Below, one piece after another: positions 58,290 to 64,000 of a stretch of 64,000 nucleotides of DNA (within the stretch, counting starts at the first letter, position 1; every line of letters begins with the position of its first letter). The notes beneath the pieces were generated by a model. The model was not told where the DNA came from. It saw nothing but the letters and a program-made list of their open reading frames with translations, and did no database searches. The stretch is from Unio delphinus. Its lineage: Eukaryota > Mollusca > Bivalvia > Unionida > Unionidae. The stretch covers positions 5,260,501 to 5,324,500 of the forward strand of contig JAQISU010000025.1 in assembly GCA_029339505.1 (NCBI GenBank), in the 5' to 3' direction. The position numbers and the translations under genes were made by a program.

Positions 58290-59579
58290 CATGCATGTTA
58301 TTAAAAAGTAGCTCTAAAAAATCTATTCATTTTTAAATGTTTTATAGAAATCCGAGGTAATCCTATCGTGACCAGGTGATTTCCCTTTTTTAGGTTATTT
58401 ATAACATTTATTATCTCTTCTTTAGTAATAAAATTATCGCATAGTTATTTATTTTCAGCAGATGTATTTTTAAAATTTGTTTGATTAATATATTGGTCCA
58501 CTATTTTCTCCCCGATTCCCTGCGATTTATAAATGTTTGCATAGTAGTTTTCTATACAATCTAATGTTGTTTTTTTTGTATAAGTTGTTTCATTTTCTGT
58601 TAGTTCATCCATTTTTTATGTTCACCGCGTTTTAATTTCAGCTGTCTATATATTCCCCTCCCTTTTTATTTATAGTATCATATTTACCTGCTCTAATTTT
58701 AATTCCTTGTGTTTGTTGTTTTTCTAATTCTTCCCATTTGTTTTTATGCCATTTTCTAATTTAGTTATTATTTTTTGATATTCCCCTTGAATCCACTGTT
58801 TATTGAGCTTCCTAGTTTTGCTATGATATTTAGTTACTTTCTTAATTAGGGGCACCGAGTGGACGAGTGGTCTAAAGCGCTGTCCGTTACGGACCACTGC
58901 CATCTCACCTCTGTCTGCGTGTGTTCGAGTCTAAGATTCGGTAAATGTAGTTATGTGAGAAAGCTTGCCAGTAACTTCTCGTGGGTCGGTGGTTCTTTCC
59001 GGGGGTTGTCCGGGTTCTTCCTCCACCATTGATACTGGCCGCCATGTATAGCCTATATTGTGCTGAAAAAATGGCGTTAAACCATAAAAAACAAAACAAA
59101 CTTTCTTAATTTCGTTTCTTACCTTTTTCCAATCCCTCATTATATCCTCAGTTGGTGAGTTTTTTTTAAAGTGTTGATGTGTATCCCTATATTTTTAATG
59201 TATTCTTTATCATTTAAAAAGCTATTGTTTACCTTCCAAACCCCGTATCCCCATTTAAGTCTATATTGAATAGTTATTACGCAAGAAACCATGTTATGAT
59301 CGGATATTTTTTTTCTGTTAGTATTTTACATTATTTAATTGTATGCGTTAGATTCGTAGATAAATAAAAATAGTATATTCTACTTCCCTTAGTCTGTTCA
59401 TATATAAAGGTGTATTATTTTTTTCATCAATATTTAAAACTCTGTATACATCTATTATGTTATTGTTCTTGTAAAGGTTTCCACCCATTTATTTATATTT
59501 CTGTCTGTTAACGTCAACTGTTCACTTTTGTCTGTCTCATCTGCAATCCAATTAAAATTACCACCCATAATACAAGGTT
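58290..59579 (-). mobile_element. LINE endonuclease/RT relic, target of Polinton copy 2
   Basis: On the minus strand 59480-59579 encodes endonuclease sequence (GGNFNWIADETDK). 59170-59270 encodes the EN-RT linker (GYGVWKVNNSFLND), and 58360-58440 the RT entry (ITKEEIINVINNLKKG). Polinton copy 2 begins at 59580, cutting the endonuclease domain. A SINE sits inside at 58848-59099. Confidence 0.7.
58848..59099 (+). mobile_element. tRNA-Leu/Ser-like SINE, copy 3
   Basis: Head with GAGTGGTCTAAAGCGC, GTGTTCGAGTC and the body as in the other two copies. It is bracketed by a perfect 12-bp target duplication ACTTTCTTAATT (58836-58847 and 59100-59111). Confidence 0.92.
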
Positions 59580-59832
59580 AGCAGCAGAGAGGGTGAACAG
59601 ACCAACTTTTACAGGCGTCGATTTAGCAAACTGAGGCTTTCTCGAAAATGCTTAATATAAGCCTCCATTCATCAAAATAAAATTAAAAAAAAAACGACGC
59701 CATTTTTGTTGTCACCATCCCCTTTGCTGCTTGGAACTTTCAGTTCTGAGTTAACGATGCTTGGAAAATTCGTGGAGTTTTCGGGTAAAAAAAAAGACGC
59801 CATTTAGTTGACGTTCACCTCCTCGGCTGCTA
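59580..59832 (+). repeat. Left terminal repeat, copy 2
   Basis: The outer end matches copy 1. Inner inverted counterparts of the terminal sequence are GTCACCATCCCCTTTGCTGCT at 59711-59731 and a weaker one at about 59816-59832. The rest has diverged and contains A-rich tracts. Confidence 0.8.
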
Positions 59833-59878
59833 ATGCGCTAACAATTTTTTACGATGAAAGTCTTTAAGACGAAAATCC

Positions 59879-61213
59879 TTAAGATTTCACAAACAAATTA
59901 ATTTGTAAAACCTCACCTCGTAAATCAATCAGATTATTAGATTGGTCAGTGAGTTTGAAATTAATTCTCGTTAACAAATTATTATGACATCGCATATAGA
60001 CTAGATTAGTTGGGTCTTCAATAATTAGAAATCCTGGAGGAGCCGTTGGTGCAAATGAGTATAAAATATATCCTTGCTGAGCTTGATTTGATTGTTCGAG
60101 ATTTATTTGATAATTTCCTTCGATAACATCACATACTAAATTGAGCGCAATCACCGTTGAAATATTCACATTGTTCGGAGCAATATGTCTACCGCCGCCT
60201 TCTGGATCATTATTATATTTCAGAATATTTGCTGTAGGATTCTTCGATTTTTTCCAATTATCGTGGATTCTTTTGAACCCAATATCAATAGCATCGTTAA
60301 GTTGTTTCTTTAGTTTTTCCGGATTATATCCAGGGATTTTAAAATCTTTAATCTCCGTTTTATTAATCTTATATAGATCCGCAAACTTATCATGTAAGAT
60401 TTCTTCATTTAATACTTCTTGAATAATTTTCGAGTGAAATATTTTCATATCGTCGATGATTTTATTACCCGTTTCTACGACGTTGATAAATTCATCCTTG
60501 GTGAGAGAGCCGGATTTAATAGATATTAGCAGTAGTGAAAAATCATTATTCATTGCTGTGAAATTTCCGTTAATGAGAGGAACATAAATTGATTCAAAAA
60601 TTTCTTTATTAAAGAATTTATTAGGAGCATAATCCTGATAACTCTTGACTTCATTGACGGGTTTTATTTTGTTGGTGATATAATCGGATTTCTTAGGTTC
60701 GGGTGGAAAATCCTTCGAATTTTCTCGCGAGTTATCCGTTGGTAATTCAGGCCATCCTAACACTGATCTTATAGAACTCTGATAAATATCTACAACATAC
60801 CCAGGGGAATTAATCTCGATAGCAGATGATAACGTCGGCTCGTGAACCGTTATAGCGATTTTTGATTCTTTTCCAGTGAGAGATTTTATTCTACGTTGAA
60901 ATTCAGCGTTGATCTGTTCGATTTGATATGACCCAGTTGGTAACGAGACAACGTTCCAGTCTGGTGTTCCGTCTTCACGATTTTTCCACGCGAATACCAA
61001 GGAATTATTTGGTTGTTGACCACCAAATGCTACCGATCTAATATTAGGCCAGCTATGATACACTCGTAGTTTTGCTAGTGCGATCTCTCTCACGGGAACG
61101 GGGTTTGGAAAATTCACACTAAATTCGGGACGTGTTGAGGTTACTGATATCGTGCTTGTTTTCACTGGTGTTGTATTTGTTACTATTTGTTGAAGTAGTT
61201 CTTGCGACGACAT
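59879..61213 (-). CDS. Candidate minor capsid (penton-like) protein, copy 2
   Basis: An intact frame of 444 residues with the same conserved N- and C-terminal blocks as 28483-29874 and a variable middle. The conserved ends with a free middle suggest a structural core with an exposed or flexible central region. The start ATG lies inside the membrane-protein gene, which ends at 61119, an overlap of 95 bp in another frame. Confidence 0.62.
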   Translation of the reverse strand: MSSQELLQQIVTNTTPVKTSTISVTSTRPEFSVNFPNPVPVREIALAKLRVYHSWPNIRSVAFGGQQPNNSLVFAWKNREDGTPDWNVVSLPTGSYQIEQINAEFQRRIKSLTGKESKIAITVHEPTLSSAIEINSPGYVVDIYQSSIRSVLGWPELPTDNSRENSKDFPPEPKKSDYITNKIKPVNEVKSYQDYAPNKFFNKEIFESIYVPLINGNFTAMNNDFSLLLISIKSGSLTKDEFINVVETGNKIIDDMKIFHSKIIQEVLNEEILHDKFADLYKINKTEIKDFKIPGYNPEKLKKQLNDAIDIGFKRIHDNWKKSKNPTANILKYNNDPEGGGRHIAPNNVNISTVIALNLVCDVIEGNYQINLEQSNQAQQGYILYSFAPTAPPGFLIIEDPTNLVYMRCHNNLLTRINFKLTDQSNNLIDLRGEVLQINLFVKS

Positions 61214-61676
61214 TATTATTATTATTCTGCTCTAATTTCAGCATTGTTGATTTATACAATTGAGCCATAGTTGAGAATTCGCTATCTGATATTGTTGTGT
61301 CATCCAACGACGATGATATCAACGAGGATAATTGCGAGTAACCGGCAGATGCAATATGATATTTAATTAAATAATCATGTAGTTTACTCTGGCTACACGA
61401 TGATAGTTTTTTTGTGATCCCAGTTAATATACCAGCAATTGTAGCTATGGAAGAAATAACAATTGGAACTACAACCGGAGCAATCTTTGTAACCGAAGAT
61501 AGTATTATTCCAGCAGCAGTGATTACTCCTGACACCGAGTACACGGTGATATCAACTGTGGTTATTCTTCGTTGGTATTTTTTTATTTTTATTTGATACT
61601 CCTCACAGAGAGAACTGAGTTTAGTTTGAAACTCTTTGACTTGATCATAGCGATACTGATTCGATGATGGAGTCAT
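61119..61676 (-). CDS. Two-helix membrane protein, copy 2
   Basis: 185 residues, ATG start. Basic N-terminal helix, two hydrophobic segments (about residues 44-66 and 68-88) and a Ser-rich helical tail, as in copy 1. The last 31 codons overlap the minor capsid gene and are Asn/Thr-rich. Confidence 0.65.
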   Translation of the reverse strand: MTPSSNQYRYDQVKEFQTKLSSLCEEYQIKIKKYQRRITTVDITVYSVSGVITAAGIILSSVTKIAPVVVPIVISSIATIAGILTGITKKLSSCSQSKLHDYLIKYHIASAGYSQLSSLISSSLDDTTISDSEFSTMAQLYKSTMLKLEQNNNNNVVARTTSTNSNKYNTSENKHDISNLNTSRI

Positions 61677-61748
61677 TTTATTTTAAAAGTGTTAGCATTT
61701 TCAATTACGAAATTCAAAATTGCAAAGTAATTTTTAAGGATTTTATTT

Positions 61749-62777
61749 TCAATTTAATTGTTTACTTAAATCCACTACGAATTCTACGTACCACGTTACT
61801 GAAACCCTGACTAGATTTTTATCTGTAGTCGTTATCGTAAATTGTTCAGTTGTATCCTTGTCGATTATCGTTGATATCGTATTATTGACTCCAGATGAAC
61901 TACTTGATGATATATCAAACTGATTCGGTGATACTATTATTAATCGATAAATACCCTTGACTGCTGCGGTTACGGTTAAAATATTGTTTGTGGGAGTCCA
62001 CATAAATGATCCGTATTGAATCGTGTATACTACGTTGTTGACGATAGATTTATTATGAGGAATTTTTACTTTTTCAACAACGCTTATCATTCTCATTGCA
62101 TCATCCCTTATTGCGTTGTTGAATGTTTTAAGTTCATCGATGGATTTTTTAATATCGGGAAGTGTTATTTCAATTTTATCAAATGGGCTCCCAATAAACT
62201 TGTCCATGAGGTTTTTACGAAACGTCATAAATAGTTTCGTGTGTTTTTCATATTCGGATTGAAGAGTTGCTAGTTCCAATATAGAATCTTTTATTGTGGT
62301 GAGTTTTGGTGTGGTTACTGGTGGATTTCCAAAAAATTCTAGTATGGGCTTATCAATTTTGTCAACTATATTTCTTTGTAATGCAGTAAACTGGTCAAAT
62401 ACAACTATATGATCGTCATATTTATCATTAAGCGATTTCAATGAATTTACTGTGTTATCGTATGTTGTTAATTTATCCGTAATTGTTGAAACAAGTACAC
62501 CTGGTTTGAGTTTACCCCCATCAGAAAATAACGCGATAGTATCCTCTACTGCGTCTCGTCGTTTAACTAAAATATCATTAAGAGAGATATTACTACTTTT
62601 CAATTTACCCTGACGATCTTGAAAAACAACTATTTCACCAGGATCAACATTTGCTAGGTTTAATATTTCAGCTATTTCATCTTCGATTAGTTTTTTAATA
62701 TCCTTGTTATCAACAGTTTCAACTCCACTATCAGGTTTCTTCAGCGATGATAAAGGTCGTCCCCAAATATCAATCAT
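61749..62777 (-). CDS. Fibre-like coiled-coil protein, copy 2
   Basis: The start at 62777 is chosen because it aligns with copy 1; an upstream Met at 62804 is also in frame. About 342 residues: N-terminal linker, one 'GKLK' repeat unit, a long helical stalk including a 60-residue segment missing in copy 1 (about 62280-62470), and a beta-rich head with the SSSSSSG loop. The frame is fully open. By layout it could be a trimeric fibre, which is inference. Confidence 0.62.
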   Translation of the reverse strand: MIDIWGRPLSSLKKPDSGVETVDNKDIKKLIEDEIAEILNLANVDPGEIVVFQDRQGKLKSSNISLNDILVKRRDAVEDTIALFSDGGKLKPGVLVSTITDKLTTYDNTVNSLKSLNDKYDDHIVVFDQFTALQRNIVDKIDKPILEFFGNPPVTTPKLTTIKDSILELATLQSEYEKHTKLFMTFRKNLMDKFIGSPFDKIEITLPDIKKSIDELKTFNNAIRDDAMRMISVVEKVKIPHNKSIVNNVVYTIQYGSFMWTPTNNILTVTAAVKGIYRLIIVSPNQFDISSSSSSGVNNTISTIIDKDTTEQFTITTTDKNLVRVSVTWYVEFVVDLSKQLN

Positions 62778-62807
62778 TATTATAGAAATCTTTTTATTAT
62801 TCAAATC

Positions 62808-63317
62808 CTATGGATTTCTAATCCGAGAAACGCTAGCGTTTCTACCGCTAGTATACTCATTTACCACTACATGAGGTGGTTTTAAAGATTCTTTCGAAAT
62901 AGCATTAAGGACATTTAATACTTCTCGACCGCATATTGGTGGGTCATTCAACGTTTGTGTTGGTAGTGTAGAATAAAAAATTGGAAATCTTTTAAATTTC
63001 TTAATATAACGCATAAATTCTTTTGGCGGCGCTAATCCATATGAGTCAAAATAAATAATCCCACGTGGATCAATTGCGTAACAAACCCAATGTGTTCCAG
63101 GTCCATCGCTGTTATCTAAATTAATAATACCGGTTTCAACATCATTTGGTTGTGTCGGTAACTGATCTCTCATAAAAACACCTCTGAAATTTTTAATCGC
63201 TAGTTTTTTAGCGGCATCAATTAAATCAAAATTGGACATAGGAATCATTGCTTTGGAAATCGAAGATTTCGGAACTATATCGTTCCTGGAATTCGAAGAC
63301 CCTTTCCGCTGTACCAT
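62808..63317 (-). CDS. Adenain-like cysteine protease, copy 2
   Basis: 169 residues from the Met at 63317. Catalytic residues H76 (GTHWV), D91 (FDSYG), Q121 (LPTQ) and C129 (PPICG). In copy 1 it is continuous with the core protein. Here an A8 run (63353-63360) puts the two in different frames, so it either starts on its own, is reached by frameshifting, or reflects an indel or assembly error. The C-terminus carries a perfect 18-bp palindrome (62826-62843). Confidence 0.82.
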   Translation of the reverse strand: MVQRKGSSNSRNDIVPKSSISKAMIPMSNFDLIDAAKKLAIKNFRGVFMRDQLPTQPNDVETGIINLDNSDGPGTHWVCYAIDPRGIIYFDSYGLAPPKEFMRYIKKFKRFPIFYSTLPTQTLNDPPICGREVLNVLNAISKESLKPPHVVVNEYTSGRNASVSRIRNP

Positions 63318-63339
63318 GAACTCGGGGTTCCTGGTAGTC

Positions 63340-63735
63340 TTAGACCCTTTCCTTTTTTTTATATCCTTTCCCAGTTGCCTTTTTCAATGCCATTCCTGCC
63401 GCGGTACCAATGGCTCCTAACGCTGCTGCCTTCGCCACCGCTGGGGCTGCTGCGGCAATCAACCCTGGAATCAACCCTAACAACGGGAATATACCACCAG
63501 TCTTTTCCATGTTTTTAATCGCGCTCGTAGAAAGAGTAACCTGAACTCCTTTTTTTTCTTTAAACGCTTTATTGAAGTGATTAACCTGAGTTTTCGTCAG
63601 CGATAGTTTATTCCCTCCGCCATTCATTTGATTAGGTTTCAGCGTTATTGTGGTTCCACATTGCTTAGCTGATTTGGATTGTAGTTTTTTTAGTTGACCA
63701 GGTGTCAACGTAACATTGATATTACTATACGACAT
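63340..63735 (-). CDS. Core (pVI/pX-like) protein, copy 2
   Basis: 131 residues from the ATG at 63735. An N-terminal 'LTPGQLKKLQSKSAK' basic helix, a beta-like middle, the conserved hydrophobic helix 'GGIFPLLGLIPGLIAAAAP', Ala-rich helix and a Lys-rich end. A Pro-kinked amphipathic/hydrophobic segment next to a basic tail is typical of small virion core or membrane-lytic proteins of adeno-like viruses; the exact role is not known. The CGATTTAGA motif lies 19 nt upstream (63754-63762). Confidence 0.65.
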   Translation of the reverse strand: MSYSNINVTLTPGQLKKLQSKSAKQCGTTITLKPNQMNGGGNKLSLTKTQVNHFNKAFKEKKGVQVTLSTSAIKNMEKTGGIFPLLGLIPGLIAAAAPAVAKAAALGAIGTAAGMALKKATGKGYKKKERV

Positions 63736-63774
63736 TATACAAAACAGATTGATTCTAAATCGCAAATGATTCAA

Positions 63775-64000
63775 TTAAAGATTTTCCACTGGTGCATCAA
63801 TAAGTCTCATTCGTCCACCAACACCTTCGAGTAGCATTGATTTATCACTGAGAATGACAGCAATTGCTCTATATTCAGGGATAGCACCACGAAGTATACG
63901 AGCTCGGAAATGTATATCAACGACGGACTGTCTCATTAAGTCAAGATGTTCCAACGAAAAGTAATAAATTGGATAAAGAGTACTAAAATCCAACTGTGAT
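63775..64000 (-). CDS. Major capsid protein C-terminus, copy 2 (cut by window end)
   Basis: The last 75 or so codons of the capsid gene, matching copy 1 closely (YPIYYFSLEHLDLMRQ, SDKSMLLEGVGG, APVENL). The region equivalent to the copy 1 frame change lies outside the window. Confidence 0.85.
   Translation of the reverse strand, partial: SQLDFSTLYPIYYFSLEHLDLMRQSVVDIHFRARILRGAIPEYRAIAVILSDKSMLLEGVGGRMRLIDAPVENL

Larger units (their letters stand above)
59580..64000. mobile_element. Polinton/Maverick-like element, copy 2 (partial)
   Basis: Begins with AGCAGCAGAGAGGGTGA at 59580-59596 like copy 1 and carries the same left-arm genes in the same order and strand through the C-terminus of the capsid gene, where the window ends. 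Proteins match copy 1 at roughly three quarters to four fifths of positions by eye, so the two are separate insertions of related lineages. The terminal repeat again has an inner inverted match near 59711-59731. Confidence 0.93.

Overview
The window is AT-rich animal DNA crowded with simple repeats and transposons. The tRNA-headed SINE with the molluscan-type core at 6899-7226 and 20746-21063, CBM14-like chitin-binding fragments, and the LINE, Ty3 and piggyBac relics point to a mollusc, quite possibly a bivalve; this is inferred from repeat style, not from a marker gene. No rRNA, CRISPR array or intact conserved host gene was found.

The main content is a pair of Polinton/Maverick-type virus-like elements in the same orientation. 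Copy 1 is complete at 28293-42225 (13.9 kb). It has inverted terminal repeats of about 190 bp and a perfect 5-bp target duplication (AAATA). Its left arm, read on the minus strand, carries the virion set: a candidate minor capsid protein, a two-helix membrane protein, a coiled-coil fibre-like protein, a core-protein/adenain-like protease fusion and the major capsid protein. The right arm carries an HNH-like gene, a zinc-ribbon gene, a polymerase/SF1 helicase/HNH composite gene, an rve integrase, a treble-clef/phospholipase A2 fusion and the A32-type packaging ATPase. Copy 1 is decayed: polymerase, integrase, PLA2, fibre, core and capsid frames are interrupted, often in homopolymer runs, while the ATPase, minor capsid and membrane frames are open. 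Copy 2 starts at 59580 inside a LINE endonuclease relic and runs off the window. It is a diverged relative with cleaner left-arm genes.

Layout: 1-1570 is one copy of a 1.6-kb repeat whose partner is 25430-27180. 1579-2715 is a LINE 3' end. 2720-12700 is mostly non-coding. 12900-15300 holds chitin-binding-domain fragments. 16852-17586 holds a small two-exon gene tail. 21927-23139 is a deleted piggyBac element with TTAA ends. 24305-24448 is a candidate terminal exon. 28293-42225 is Polinton copy 1. 42231-46230 is empty apart from microsatellites. 46237-52300 is a graveyard of Ty3 and LINE ORF1/EN/RNase H pieces with a nested SINE. 52600-57975 is a tandem array of a 96-codon arginine-rich reading frame with a conserved TATA plus CRE-like promoter. 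58290-59579 is a LINE with a nested SINE. 59580-64000 is Polinton copy 2.

Taken together, the Polinton genes describe a self-synthesising virus-like transposon: integrase and TIRs for insertion, polymerase/helicase for replication, ATPase, protease and capsid genes for particle assembly, and PLA2, membrane and fibre-like proteins that would fit a role at the host membrane. Functions are assigned from motifs read by eye. No database search was run.
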